Shown: positions 41,572-50,861, counted from the first letter of the stretch. The stretch: 64,000 bases of DNA from Novosphingobium sp. AAP83 (GCF_001295795.1 NZ_LJHY01000010.1:1-64000); one strand, 5' to 3'. Notes: generated by a model not told the origin, from the sequence alone. Translations and numbers: made by a program.

Positions 41572-41861
41572 TGTTCAAAGTTCTTGCGCTTGTCGCCCTT
41601 GTCAGCATCGCATGCAAAATGCTGTCGGGGCGGTGGCCGTGGGAATTGCTGGCGGGTGATCCTCGCCAGAACAACGAAGCCAAAGCGCGCAACCTGTTGG
41701 GCATTTCAACCTCTGCGGGCCATGACGAGGTGATCGAAGCGCACCGCCGCCTGATCACAAAGGTCCACCCCGATCGTGGTGGATCGAATGAGGCTGTTTA
41801 CGAAGCCAATGCTGCCCGCGACCTGCTGCTTGCCCGGTTGGGTGATCGCCGGAACGGTTAA
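41571..41861 (+). CDS. Membrane-anchored J-domain protein
   Basis: A 96-residue protein with an N-terminal hydrophobic segment (VLALVALVSIACKML) and a C-terminal J domain (EAKARNLLGISTSAGHDEVIEAHRRLITKVHPDRGGS) carrying HPD at 66-68, the motif that stimulates Hsp70 ATPase. It resembles Tim14-like/DnaJ-domain proteins. The ATG overlaps the mipZ stop (TGATG), so the two are coupled. The downstream phosphohexomutase starts 10 bases later, forming a run of genes mipZ-J-protein-mutase. Confidence 0.9.
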   Translation: MFKVLALVALVSIACKMLSGRWPWELLAGDPRQNNEAKARNLLGISTSAGHDEVIEAHRRLITKVHPDRGGSNEAVYEANAARDLLLARLGDRRNG

Positions 41862-41871
41862 GCGCGAGGCG

Positions 41872-43275
41872 ATGCGCCACAGTTTTGATCCCTCGATCCT
41901 GCGCGAATACGATATTCGCGGCGTGTTTGGCGAAACGCTGGGGCCGGACGATGCGCACGCCATCGGGCGCAGTTTTGCCACGCGGGTGGCGCAAATTGGC
42001 GGCAAGCGCGTTGTGGTGGGCTATGATGGGCGGTTAAGTTCGCCGGTGCTGGAGCAAGCTCTGGTTGAAGGGCTTACCACCAGCGGGATCGATGTGGTGC
42101 GGATCGGCATGGGGCCAACCCCGATGCTCTATTTCGCTGCCGCTTCACTTCCAGATATACAGGGCGGCATTCAGGTAACCGGCAGCCACAATCCCGCCAA
42201 TCACAATGGCTTCAAAGCGGTACTTGAAGGACGATCGTTCTTTGGGGCCGATATAATCGATCTCGGGCGCATCGCCGATGAAGGCCGTTGGGTATCGGGC
42301 AATGGAACCGTCACCGATGTTGCCATCATGGATGCCTACGTTGGTCGCCTGCTCGGCGGGCTGGACGGCGTCGACCGATCCGCGCTGGAGGGCTTGCGCA
42401 TCGGCTGGGACGCTGGCAACGGCGCCGCTGGCCCCGTGGTCGAGGCTATGGCTGCCAGACTGCCCGGACACCATGCTTTGCTGTTTACGTTTGTGGACGG
42501 CCATTTCCCCAACCATCATCCTGATCCGACTGTGGAGGAAAACCTTGCCGATCTTGTGCAGGCTGTCGCGGCGGGAAACCTCGACTTCGGAATAGCATTC
42601 GACGGAGATGGAGACCGAATTGGAGTAATCGACAGCGCTGGCCGCACGATTTGGGGCGATCAATTGCTAAGCATTTTTGCGGAAGATGTGCTGCAAACCT
42701 CGCCCGGAGCAATAATCATCGGCGATGTGAAGTGCAGTAGCGCGCTGTTTGAGCGGATTTCCGCGCTTGGCGGCATTCCGCTAATGTGGAAGAGCGGGCA
42801 CTCCTTGATAAAGTCCAAAATGAACGAAACTGGTGCGCTGTTGGGCGGCGAAATGAGCGGCCATGTCTGCTTTGCCGATCGTTACTACGGATTCGACGAT
42901 GCGCTTTATGCGGCTACCCGCTTGATCGCTGCCACGGCTCGGCTGAACAAATCGGTCACGCAGATGCGCGCAAGCTTGCCCACAATGATCAATACACCCG
43001 AGCTGCGGTTTCAGGTTGATGAAGCGCGCAAATTTGCCGTCGTTGCCGAAGTGGCGGCGCGGCTGCGCGCAGAAGGTGCCCGGATCAACGAAATTGACGG
43101 CGTGCGTGTTGACACCCCCGACGGGTGGTGGCTGCTGCGCGCGTCCAACACGCAAGATGTGCTGGTGGTCCGCGCGGAAAGCCGCAGCGATGCGGGCCTT
43201 TCACGCTTGCTCAAACACGTTGATGCGCAATTGGATGCATCAGGCATCGCGCGCGGCTCGCAATTCGGCCACTGA
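41872..43275 (+). CDS. Phosphomannomutase/phosphoglucomutase
   Basis: A 467-residue alpha-D-phosphohexomutase. The catalytic phosphoserine S105 is in VTGSHNPANHNGFK, the metal loop is DGDGDR (D244 to D248), the sugar-binding GEMSGH is present, and the C-terminal phosphate-binding domain has LRASNTQDVLVVRAES. It interconverts 6-phospho and 1-phospho sugars for polysaccharide and lipopolysaccharide precursors. Members with this layout are often called ManB, AlgC or PMM/PGM; specificity is not decided by sequence. The start at 41872 follows GCGAGGC. Confidence 0.95.
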   Translation: MRHSFDPSILREYDIRGVFGETLGPDDAHAIGRSFATRVAQIGGKRVVVGYDGRLSSPVLEQALVEGLTTSGIDVVRIGMGPTPMLYFAAASLPDIQGGIQVTGSHNPANHNGFKAVLEGRSFFGADIIDLGRIADEGRWVSGNGTVTDVAIMDAYVGRLLGGLDGVDRSALEGLRIGWDAGNGAAGPVVEAMAARLPGHHALLFTFVDGHFPNHHPDPTVEENLADLVQAVAAGNLDFGIAFDGDGDRIGVIDSAGRTIWGDQLLSIFAEDVLQTSPGAIIIGDVKCSSALFERISALGGIPLMWKSGHSLIKSKMNETGALLGGEMSGHVCFADRYYGFDDALYAATRLIAATARLNKSVTQMRASLPTMINTPELRFQVDEARKFAVVAEVAARLRAEGARINEIDGVRVDTPDGWWLLRASNTQDVLVVRAESRSDAGLSRLLKHVDAQLDASGIARGSQFGH

Positions 43276-43292
43276 TAACCATCTTGAGCCAG

Positions 43293-44153
43293 ATGACAGA
43301 CCAGGACGGACCCAAGCGCGCAAACGCAAACTGGCTTTTCGGCGCGCCCGAGGCAAAGGGCATGTCCGAACCCACGCTGACGACACGGTTGGGCGAAAGC
43401 GCGCAATCGCTGGATGTGACGCGAGGCTTTGCTGCGGCCCAGGCCCCTGCCGAGCAAGCCATTGCGATGGCGCGCGATCCGTTTGCGCGGCCTGTACTGC
43501 TGGGCCTGGAACAGAATGCCGATGCGGTAATGCCGGGCTGGGCGCACGAACAGGCGCTGCAAAGGCTGCTATTGCCCGAAGCCGCTGGCGAAGGATTGGC
43601 TGCGCTCGAAGGCTGGGAGGAGGCAATGGCGCGCGGCCACCTGAAGGCGGTGTTGCACAATGCCGAAAACGTCAGCGCCGCCGCGTTTGACGCGCTTGAT
43701 GATTGGCTGGCGCAGCTGCTCTGCGATAGCTGGCCGCGGTCAGCTCCGTTGCTTGAGCCTGCCGCGCGCGTATTTCTGTGGGGGAGCGAGCGCGGCAAGG
43801 AAAGCGGGCGCGCAGCGGTTATGTTCCTGAACAGCCGCCTGCGTGGCTTGCACTTCCTTGAGGACGTCCAAAGGACTGGCCATCCATGGCACAAAGCTTG
43901 GATCGAGCTTGCCACACCCGCCCAACCGGCGAGCCGTCGCGGACTGTTCATCCGGCGCGGTGATGTGGCAATGCTGCTCGAAGAGATTCGGAACAATTTT
44001 CCCGAGCTTGAGCAGCATTTCGATCCTGTGCGGGTGGCGCTTTGGGTGCAGGATGAAGCAGCGGCCAACGCGCCAGGCTGGCTTGGCAAAGGGCTATGGA
44101 TCGCGCTTGGGCTTGGCGTGCTGATCTTCTCGATCCGGAGCCTGGTATCATAA
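43293..44153 (+). CDS. Hypothetical protein with C-terminal membrane anchor
   Basis: A 286-residue protein. The N-terminal part is hydrophilic and possibly disordered (KRANANWLFGAPEAKGMSE). The middle is helical (QALQRLLLPEAAGEGLAALEGWEEAM, SAAAFDALDDWLAQLL), and one segment at the extreme C terminus (LWIALGLGVLIFSI) would anchor it in the inner membrane with the bulk in the cytoplasm. I do not recognise a family. The ATG at 43293 is preferred over the TTG at 43284 because GAG lies five bases before it. It belongs to the forward run from mipZ. Confidence 0.65.
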   Translation: MTDQDGPKRANANWLFGAPEAKGMSEPTLTTRLGESAQSLDVTRGFAAAQAPAEQAIAMARDPFARPVLLGLEQNADAVMPGWAHEQALQRLLLPEAAGEGLAALEGWEEAMARGHLKAVLHNAENVSAAAFDALDDWLAQLLCDSWPRSAPLLEPAARVFLWGSERGKESGRAAVMFLNSRLRGLHFLEDVQRTGHPWHKAWIELATPAQPASRRGLFIRRGDVAMLLEEIRNNFPELEQHFDPVRVALWVQDEAAANAPGWLGKGLWIALGLGVLIFSIRSLVS

Positions 44154-44206
44154 GGCACCGAAGGCCATCCTTTCGGTTGCGCCTGCCACAACCTATCTAA
44201 AGAGCG

Positions 44207-46621
44207 ATGACGCTTCCTTCCTCCATCGCTGATTGGTTTGCGCAGCGGGGTTGGCGCGTGCGGCAGCATCAATGGGATATGCTGGCGGCGGCGCGGGCGG
44301 GCGATCACGCATTGCTGGTGGCCGATACCGGGGCGGGCAAGACGCTGGCGGGATTTCTGCCAACGCTGGCCGATTTTGCAGGCGATTCACCGCCGGGTGA
44401 TGGGCTGCACACGCTCTACGTTTCGCCGCTGAAAGCCCTAGCGCATGATGTGCAGCGCAATCTGCTGACGCCAATTGATGACATCGGCCTGAAAGTGCGG
44501 GTCGAGACGCGGAGCGGGGATACACCGTCGGACCGCAAGGCGCGGCAGCGGGCCAAGCCGCCGCATGTGCTTTTGACCACGCCAGAATCGCTGTCGCTGC
44601 TGCTCAGCTATCCCGAATCAGCGACGATGTTTGCCGGGTTGAAGCGGGTGATAGTTGATGAAGTACATGCGCTGGCTATTGGTAAGCGGGGTGATTTGGT
44701 AGCGCTTTCGCTAGCACGGCTGCAATCGATTGCGCCTGATATGCAGCGGGTCGCATTGTCGGCAACGGTGGCGGATCCGGATGACTTTCGGCGCTGGCTG
44801 GGGCCGCAGGGCGATGCAGCTTCGGTGCGGTTGGTACTAGGCGAGGTGGGCGCGCCGCCCCAGGTTTCGATCCTGCACCCTGAGGACCAGCGCGTGCCGT
44901 GGGGCGGGCATGCGGCGGCGTGGGCGGTGCCGCAGTTGTATCAGGCGATCAAGTCCAACAAGACCACGCTGATCTTCACCAACACACGGTTTCTGGCCGA
45001 GTATATTTTCCAACTGCTGTGGGACGTGAACGACGACAAGCTGCCCATCGGCATCCACCATGGGTCGCTTTCCAAAGAGGCGCGGCGCAAGGTTGAAGGG
45101 GCGATGGCGCGAGGGGAACTGCGCGGGCTGGTGTGTACGGCCAGCCTCGATTTGGGGGTGGACTGGGGCGACATCGATCTGGTGGTGCAGATGGGTGCGC
45201 CCAAGGGCTCGTCGCGGTTGCTGCAACGCATAGGCCGCGCCAATCACCGGCTGGATTGTGCGAGCAGGGCGCTGCTGGTACCGGGCAACCGCTTTGAATT
45301 TTTGGAAGCTTTTGCCGCGCAGGAGGCGGTTGAAGACGGGCAGCGCGATGGTGAGGATTTCCGCGCAGGAGGTCTGGATGTATTGGCGCAACATGTGATG
45401 GCTTGTGCTTGTGCCGGGCCGTTCGATGAAGCCGCGCTGCTGGCAGAGGTGCGCTCGTCCTATTCCTATCGCTGGATTGATGCGGCGCTGTGGACCCGTG
45501 TGCTCGAATTCGTGGCGACGGGCGGCTATTCGCTGCGCGCCTATGACCGGTTCAAGCGGATTGTGCGGGACAAGCAGGGCATGTGGCGGCTGGTGCATCC
45601 TGAACACGCCGCGCGGCACCGGCTGAACGCGGGGATCATCATTGATTCCGAGATGCTGGAGGTGCGCTTCCGCAACGGTCGGAGCCTTGGCAAAGTCGAG
45701 GAAAGCTTTGGTGCCTCGCTTTCACCCGGCGATACGATCCGTTTTGCCGGGATGGATCTGGAAGTGGAGGGCGTGCGCGATCTCGACCTGATCGTGCGTG
45801 CGGCCAAGAAACCGGGCCAAATCCCGAGTTACAACGGTGCGCGTCTGCCGCTGACTACGCATCTTTCCGAGCGTGTGCGGGCTTTGATGGTGGATCGTCC
45901 CGGTTGGGCGCGCTTTCCCGATGATGTGCGTGAATGGCTGGAGATGCAGGACTGGCGCAGCCGCTTGCCCGGCCCCGGTGATTTGCTGGCGGAGAGTTTC
46001 CCGCACAACGGACGGCATTACACGGTTTACTACACCTTCGAGGGGTGGAACGCGAACCAGTCGCTGGGGATGCTGATCACGCGGCGGATGAACGAGCGCG
46101 GGATGATGCCGTTGGGCTTTGTCGCCAATGACTATGCCCTGGCGGTGTGGGGCGCGCGCGCGGTGGATGATCCGGTGCCGCTGCTCTCGCCCGATATTCT
46201 CACGGACGAGTTCGTGGAATGGGTACAGGAATCGCACTTGCTGCGGCGGGCGTTTCGCGAAGTGGCGGTGATTTCGGGATTGGTTGAACGCCAACACCCC
46301 GGCAAACGCAAATCGGGCAAGCAAGTGACGTTTTCGACCGACCTGATCTATGACGTGTTGCGTAAGTATGAGCCCGATCATCTGCTGATCGAAGCTGCAT
46401 GGGCTGATGCGCGCGCGCGGATGACCGATGTTGGGCGTTTGGGTGATCTATTGGATCGTGCAGCGGGGCAATTGGTCCATGTAAAGCTGGACCGCGTGTC
46501 ACCGCTGGCTGTGCCGGTGCTGGTGATGATCGGGCGCGAAACACTGCCTGCGGGGGCAGCGGATGATGAGATGCTGCTGGAGGCCGAGAGCCTTGCAGCA
46601 GCGGCGATGCGGGCGGATTGA
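44207..46621 (+). CDS. Lhr-type DEXH-box helicase (ligase-associated DNA damage response type)
   Basis: An 804-residue superfamily 2 helicase. Motif I is LLVADTGAGKTLAGFLPTL, followed by LYVSPLKALAHDVQRNL, VIVDEVHALAIGKRGD, ALSATVADPDDF, and in the second RecA domain LIFTNTRFLAEYIFQ, LVCTASLDLGVDWGD and RIGRANHR. The C-terminal region (winged helix and the Lhr core) is complete to AAAAMRAD. Length and layout match the shorter Lhr proteins linked with ATP-dependent DNA ligase, exonuclease and phosphoesterase genes. Those partners are not seen in the window. Confidence 0.93.
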   Translation: MTLPSSIADWFAQRGWRVRQHQWDMLAAARAGDHALLVADTGAGKTLAGFLPTLADFAGDSPPGDGLHTLYVSPLKALAHDVQRNLLTPIDDIGLKVRVETRSGDTPSDRKARQRAKPPHVLLTTPESLSLLLSYPESATMFAGLKRVIVDEVHALAIGKRGDLVALSLARLQSIAPDMQRVALSATVADPDDFRRWLGPQGDAASVRLVLGEVGAPPQVSILHPEDQRVPWGGHAAAWAVPQLYQAIKSNKTTLIFTNTRFLAEYIFQLLWDVNDDKLPIGIHHGSLSKEARRKVEGAMARGELRGLVCTASLDLGVDWGDIDLVVQMGAPKGSSRLLQRIGRANHRLDCASRALLVPGNRFEFLEAFAAQEAVEDGQRDGEDFRAGGLDVLAQHVMACACAGPFDEAALLAEVRSSYSYRWIDAALWTRVLEFVATGGYSLRAYDRFKRIVRDKQGMWRLVHPEHAARHRLNAGIIIDSEMLEVRFRNGRSLGKVEESFGASLSPGDTIRFAGMDLEVEGVRDLDLIVRAAKKPGQIPSYNGARLPLTTHLSERVRALMVDRPGWARFPDDVREWLEMQDWRSRLPGPGDLLAESFPHNGRHYTVYYTFEGWNANQSLGMLITRRMNERGMMPLGFVANDYALAVWGARAVDDPVPLLSPDILTDEFVEWVQESHLLRRAFREVAVISGLVERQHPGKRKSGKQVTFSTDLIYDVLRKYEPDHLLIEAAWADARARMTDVGRLGDLLDRAAGQLVHVKLDRVSPLAVPVLVMIGRETLPAGAADDEMLLEAESLAAAAMRAD

Positions 46622-46697
46622 GCGTTGCTGGACTGACGCGCGCGTTTGCAAGTTGGTATTGCGGGTGGATCCATCCCGAGTTGGTGAGCACCGGGCT

Positions 46698-46736
46698 GGA
46701 TTGCTTCTCCCCGCTGCGCGGGGCTCGCAATGACGA
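46698..46736. repeat. Short relative of the CGTCATTGCGAGG repeat family
   Basis: GGATTGCTTC, a perfect GC hairpin (CCCCGC/GCGGGG) and GCAATGACG follow in order. The reverse complement begins CGTCATTGCGAG, as in the elements near 34774 and 55868. It lies just after the helicase gene. Confidence 0.5.
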
Positions 46737-46787
46737 AGGTGGATGGGATGGAGGTTGGTGGCGAGGCGCTGGTTGAGGCCCCCACGC

Positions 46788-46819
46788 AAAAAGGGAGCGG
46801 ATTACGCCGCTCCCTTTTC
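46788..46819. terminator. Bidirectional terminator between helicase and exbD
   Basis: AAAAAGGGAGCGG pairs with CCGCTCCCTTTT around ATTACG. The reverse-strand exbD ends 50 bases to the right, and the helicase gene to the left, so it may serve both. Confidence 0.9.
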
Positions 46820-46868
46820 GTGTTTTGTGCAACCTTGCGGCTGGAAAACGCGAGACTTTCTGGAAAGC

Positions 46869-47306
46869 TTATTGAGCTTTCGAGAAGGTCGCGAAGTTTT
46901 CGTTGCCGACGAAGCCGAACTTCGAAACCTTGGAATCGGTGATGATCTTCATCACGCGGTTCGTGATCTCGTAGCTGGCATATTCCTCGGGCTGGAACTG
47001 GAGTTCCGGCTCGGGATTGATCGCCCGGGTCGATTGCAGAATTGACACCAACTGACCTTCTGTGATCGGCGCACCGTTCCACAGAATCGCGTTCGTTGTC
47101 GTCAAAACAAGCTTGTTCTTGATCGGATCGATCACTTGATTAGGCGACGGTGGCTGTGGTTGCGGCAAATTGATGTTTACCGCGTGGGTCGCCACAGGGA
47201 TGGTGATGATGAACATGATGAGGAGCACGAGCATGACGTCGATCAACGGCGTCGTGTTCATTTCCATCATCGGCTGGCCATCATCGGATCCAGCGCTCAT
47301 TCCCAT
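46869..47306 (-). CDS. exbD: Biopolymer transport protein ExbD/TolR (second copy)
   Basis: A 145-residue inner-membrane protein. A short cytoplasmic end (MMEMNTTPLIDVMLVLLIMFIITIPVATHAV) holds the single membrane helix with the proton-path aspartate in LIDVML. The periplasmic domain is about 100 residues (LTTTNAILWNGAPITEGQ, RVMKIITDSKVSKFGFVG). It works with ExbB and TonB to power outer-membrane receptors. It is last in the tonB-exbB-exbD-exbD set, 58 bases after the first exbD, and is followed by a terminator. Confidence 0.93.
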   Translation of the reverse strand: MGMSAGSDDGQPMMEMNTTPLIDVMLVLLIMFIITIPVATHAVNINLPQPQPPSPNQVIDPIKNKLVLTTTNAILWNGAPITEGQLVSILQSTRAINPEPELQFQPEEYASYEITNRVMKIITDSKVSKFGFVGNENFATFSKAQ

Positions 47307-47364
47307 CTTAAGGTACTCCTGTTCGTTCTCTGGTCCGGCTGCACTTGGTTAAGTCCTTGCGGAC

Positions 47365-47895
47365 TTAGCCGTTTGGATCAACCGGGGTTGAGATGAAGCC
47401 GACCTTTGGATAGCCAGCAATCTGGACGTTATAGATGGCCCCAGCAATACACTTCCAAGGCACGTTAACGTCACCACGGATCTGCACTTCTGGGATCTGT
47501 TCCGGATCCATATTTGCCGCGCCGCCTTCACGCTTCACAATCGAATCAAGCCGATTGAAAGCCTGCTGGTACAGCTCGTTGTTATCTACCGGGACCGAGT
47601 TGTTGAAATAGACGCGGCATTGGCCAGTGCGCGAAGACCCTGCATATCCGGGTTCCTTCGGGCTACGGCCTGCCTCGTCAGTCGAGACGACCGAGAGCAT
47701 CAGGTTGTCGACCTTGTCCTGCGATTCTTCGCTGGGAAGGATGGGGACCTTAAGCTTTTCGATCGACTGGATTGCGACCGGCACCGCGATAAGGAAGATG
47801 ATCAGCAGCACCAGCATCACGTCCACGAGCGGCGTGGTGTTGATGTCCGACATCGGGCGTTCCTGACCGCCAGCGCCGCCTACAGACATTGCCAT
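47365..47895 (-). CDS. exbD: Biopolymer transport protein ExbD/TolR (first copy)
   Basis: A 176-residue protein with the same architecture as the downstream copy: PMSDINTTPLVDVMLVLLIIFLIAVPV includes the membrane helix and the key aspartate. The periplasmic domain is longer and contains cysteines in RTGQCRVYFNN and VPWKCIAG that could form a disulfide. Two ExbD copies behind one ExbB are known from sphingomonads and xanthomonads. The gap to exbB upstream (122 bases) contains a perfect 11-bp hairpin. Confidence 0.93.
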   Translation of the reverse strand: MAMSVGGAGGQERPMSDINTTPLVDVMLVLLIIFLIAVPVAIQSIEKLKVPILPSEESQDKVDNLMLSVVSTDEAGRSPKEPGYAGSSRTGQCRVYFNNSVPVDNNELYQQAFNRLDSIVKREGGAANMDPEQIPEVQIRGDVNVPWKCIAGAIYNVQIAGYPKVGFISTPVDPNG

Positions 47896-47929
47896 GGGTT
47901 ACATCCTATCTGTTCTGATCCGCGGAAGT

Positions 47930-47965
47930 TGCCGGAGCCTGCCCCGTGGGGTTGAGGCTCCGGCA
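47930..47965 (-). other. Intercistronic 11-bp hairpin
   Basis: TGCCGGAGCCT (47930-47940) pairs exactly with AGGCTCCGGCA (47955-47965) around a 14-base loop. No T tract follows on the reverse strand, so it is more likely an mRNA stabiliser or partial attenuator between exbB and exbD than a full terminator. Confidence 0.6.
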
Positions 47966-48017
47966 GAAGCCCCGCGTAGAACAGGTCGGCGTCTAGCGCC
48001 GACCAGAGGTTACAGAA

Positions 48018-48776
48018 TTACTTCTTGACCGGAGCGGCCGGAGCAGCAGCAGGCGCAGCCTTGATAGCTGGCTTGACGACACCCTTGGAATTGATGTTCG
48101 CAAGCAGATCGGTCGAGAAGCCCGAGAGCAGTTCTGCGATCTTCTTGTTGCGTGCCTGAAGCCAGTTGTAGGCAAGCACGGCGGGAACAGCCACGAGCAG
48201 ACCGAGTGCGGTCATGATCAGAGCTTCACCCACTGGGCCTGCCACCTTGTCGATCGATGCCGAACCGGAAAGGCCGATGGCGATCAGCGCGTTGTAGATG
48301 CCGACCACGGTACCGAACAGACCGATGAACGGCGAAGTTGCGCCCACGGTTGCAAGGAACGGCAGGCCGCCAGCAAGCATCGAGTTGATCGACGCTTCCG
48401 AGCGAGCGAGCGAACCGTGGAGCCAATCATGGGCTTCCATCGAATCGGTCATCTTGCCGTGCTGGTCTTCGGCGTTGAGGCCATCGTCAACAACCTGGCG
48501 CCATGCGCTGTTCTTTTCGAGCTTTGCAGCGCCTTCACGCAGCGACGGCGCACGCCAGAACGCGCTGATGTTGGCGTACTGCTTGAGGATCTTGTTCTGT
48601 TCGAACAGCTTGGTGAACATGATGTAGAACGAACCGAACGACATGACGCCCAGGATCACGAGCGTCGCGATGCCGATGTAGTTTGGCTTACCATCCGGAA
48701 ACAGTGCTTCCATCAGGCCGAAGGCCTTCTTTGGCGCAGCGTTGGTCGCCGCAGCGGCAAGGTTGTAGATGAACAT
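48018..48776 (-). CDS. exbB: Proton-channel protein ExbB (MotA/TolQ/ExbB family)
   Basis: A 252-residue inner-membrane protein. Three membrane helices are visible: IGIATLVILGVMSFGSFYIMF, AGGLPFLATVGATSPFIGLFGTVVGIYNAL and GEALIMTALGLLVAVPAVLAYNWL, with the family motif TSPFIGLFGTV. It forms the proton channel with ExbD and drives TonB. An alanine/proline-rich tail (KAAPAAAPAAPVKK) ends it. It lies 77 bases after tonB on the same strand. Confidence 0.95.
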   Translation of the reverse strand: MFIYNLAAAATNAAPKKAFGLMEALFPDGKPNYIGIATLVILGVMSFGSFYIMFTKLFEQNKILKQYANISAFWRAPSLREGAAKLEKNSAWRQVVDDGLNAEDQHGKMTDSMEAHDWLHGSLARSEASINSMLAGGLPFLATVGATSPFIGLFGTVVGIYNALIAIGLSGSASIDKVAGPVGEALIMTALGLLVAVPAVLAYNWLQARNKKIAELLSGFSTDLLANINSKGVVKPAIKAAPAAAPAAPVKK

Positions 48777-48852
48777 TGCGAGTCTTCCTCTTCAAATCAA
48801 ATCAAAGTGCGTGAAAGCCAGTCGAACGGGCTTTCGTGTCCGTTCGGCTAAA

Positions 48853-49512
48853 TCAGTCCTTTGGAATGACCCAGCGAATTGAGTTCGAATATGAGCCCGA
48901 AGCCGGGTTGCCATCACCATCACTTGCGGGCGTAAAACGCGCGCGGCGACGAACGTTGGCGCATGTCGCTTCGTCAAGGTCGGGGCTGCCTGAAGATCTG
49001 GTGATCTGACAATCCGTAACCTTGCCATCAGGACCCACTGTTACGCGGAAACCTGTTGTGCCTTCACGCTCTTCGCGAAGTGCTCGCGAAGGGTAGTCAT
49101 TCGACGTCGCCCAGTTGCCTGGATTGCCTTTTGGCGCTGCGCCCTTGGGTTGGAACCGAGGAGCAGGCGGTGCAGCAGGCGGCGGCGGTAGAGCCACCGG
49201 CGACGGCGGAGGCGGCAATGGTGGCGCCTCATTAACTGTCTGCACTTGCGGTGCAGGCGCGTTAAAGCTGATCGGCGGCGGAGGCGCGACGACCGGCGGT
49301 GGGGGCGTGTCATTCTTCGGGGGAGGAGGCGGCGGTTCTTCCGGCGGCTTCTCTTCCTCGATTTTGACCGCCGCGGTTATCTCCTTCACCTTCGTGTACG
49401 CCTCGCTCGCCAGCCCGGAGACCAGCGCGTAACCGATGACGACATGAAGGATCGCAACGATGATGAGCGCGGTGATCTTGTTACCGCTCATCTGTTGGTC
49501 AACGTATGCCAT
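48853..49512 (-). CDS. tonB: TonB energy-transducing protein
   Basis: A 219-residue protein. One N-terminal membrane anchor (ITALIIVAILHVVIGYALV, with the transmembrane histidine that contacts ExbB) leads to a proline-rich periplasmic spacer (PPEEPPPPPPKND, PPPPPAAPPAPRF) and the C-terminal TonB domain (GTTGFRVTVGPDGKVTDCQITRSSGSPDLDEA) that binds TonB boxes of outer-membrane receptors. It is first in the tonB-exbB-exbD-exbD set, so the four genes form the window's TonB system. The 347 bases upstream hold its promoter but no recognisable iron-box was found. Confidence 0.95.
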   Translation of the reverse strand: MAYVDQQMSGNKITALIIVAILHVVIGYALVSGLASEAYTKVKEITAAVKIEEEKPPEEPPPPPPKNDTPPPPVVAPPPPISFNAPAPQVQTVNEAPPLPPPPSPVALPPPPAAPPAPRFQPKGAAPKGNPGNWATSNDYPSRALREEREGTTGFRVTVGPDGKVTDCQITRSSGSPDLDEATCANVRRRARFTPASDGDGNPASGSYSNSIRWVIPKD

Positions 49513-49859
49513 TCAGCTCCAATACTCCTGATCGTCCACCTTGGCCAAGAGCACGCGGGTGCGCGCCCTAACCAGAGTGGGGCCAGCACGACAGATCGGT
49601 GATCCGCGCGAAAGCCAATCCAGCAAATTTCAATCCACCCTGCCGGCAACCCGGTCCACCGACGCAACCCGGGTGGGTTGGCGGCGGCAAGCGTCGGGCT
49701 GCTTGTTTTTGGATTGCCCGAACAAGGAGCATTCTTAACGGCGAAGCCAAAGGCGCGCAAATGCTTTAATCCGTTAACTGTCGATTCATGGTTGCACTGG
49801 CTGAAATTGACGGAAATAGCAGTATGGAGACGCCCTCTTATGCTGCCGGAAAGGCAAAA
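49513..49859. other. Divergent intergenic region upstream of tonB
   Basis: No gene seen. The region must hold the reverse promoter of tonB and the forward promoter of the exported-protein gene. It contains short GC-rich dyads (for example ACCCGGGT near 49665) but no clear Fur box, terminator or repeat. Confidence 0.4.
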
Positions 49860-50762
49860 ATGACCACGTCTGCAACACGATCCACATTATCCACCCTTGT
49901 TATCGCAGGGTTGCTGAGCAGCATTTCAGCAACGTCGGCAATCGCCCAACAAGGTGCGATTCGCGCAGGCGGCACCGCTGCAATCAAAAGCGCAACCGCT
50001 GTTTCGGACAATCTAACATATGCCGATCTGGCCAGCCTGACCGATTCAGCCGAAGTGGTTGTACGGGTGCAAGTGCGCAAAGTAACCCGCCTCAAACCCG
50101 AACAAGCGCCAGGGTTGAAGCCCGGCCAAGCCCGGGTTTTGATCGAAGCGCGCACCACCGCATTGCTATTTGGCCCGGCCATGGGAGAAGCTGTGCGCTA
50201 TCTGGCGGATATCCCGCTTGATGCCAAAGGCAAGTTGCCAAAGCTGGTCAAAGCGCAAATGCTGATCTTTGCGCGCAATGTTGCGGGGCGGCCGGGCGAA
50301 TTGCGACTGGTTGACGGGGGCGCGCAAATCGGTTGGACGACTGGCGTTGAAGCGCGGGTGCGCGCGATTCTGGCCGAACTGCTTTCTGCCGAGGCAGCGC
50401 CCCGGATCATGGCGCTGCGCGAAGTCCTGTTTGTGCCCGGCAATCTGGCTGATGAAGGCGAAACGCAATTGTTCCTCCAAACCGAAAACAGCGCGCCGGT
50501 TTCGTTGTCCGTAATACGCCGCCCCGGCATGGACCGGACGTGGGGGGTCAGCTTGTCGGAGATCGTCGATCAGGCTGCGCGCCCGCCCATGCGCGATACG
50601 CTGACCTGGTATCGCCTCGCCTGCTTCCTGCCGCGATCAATCCCCAAAGGCGCGGCGCTGTCGGGCAGCGAACAGGAGCATCGCGCTGCTGAAGAGGACT
50701 ATGCCTTTGTTTTGCGCGAACTGGGGGAATGCAGCCGTACCCGCGCGCCAGTGATACGCTGA
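49860..50762 (+). CDS. Hypothetical exported protein
   Basis: A 300-residue protein with a signal peptide (STLSTLVIAGLLSSISATSAIAQ). The mature part begins with DNLTYADLASLTDSAEVVVRVQVRKV and LIEARTTALLFGP, a beta-rich region that may be an OB-like fold. The rest is soluble and includes RPPMRDTLTWYRLACFLP. I do not recognise a named domain. The start at 49860 follows AAAGG; an earlier ATG at 49788 is open in frame. It reads toward hom with a 99-base gap, a neighbourhood conserved in sphingomonads as far as I recall. Confidence 0.7.
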   Translation: MTTSATRSTLSTLVIAGLLSSISATSAIAQQGAIRAGGTAAIKSATAVSDNLTYADLASLTDSAEVVVRVQVRKVTRLKPEQAPGLKPGQARVLIEARTTALLFGPAMGEAVRYLADIPLDAKGKLPKLVKAQMLIFARNVAGRPGELRLVDGGAQIGWTTGVEARVRAILAELLSAEAAPRIMALREVLFVPGNLADEGETQLFLQTENSAPVSLSVIRRPGMDRTWGVSLSEIVDQAARPPMRDTLTWYRLACFLPRSIPKGAALSGSEQEHRAAEEDYAFVLRELGECSRTRAPVIR

Positions 50763-50861
50763 TGTGATGCGCTGAAGTGATTGTGGGGCCACTTCACCCT
50801 GTTGCCCCGGGCGCGCCTGTCGCCTAAGGCCCGCGCGACTATTTTGGCGGACGGAACAGAT

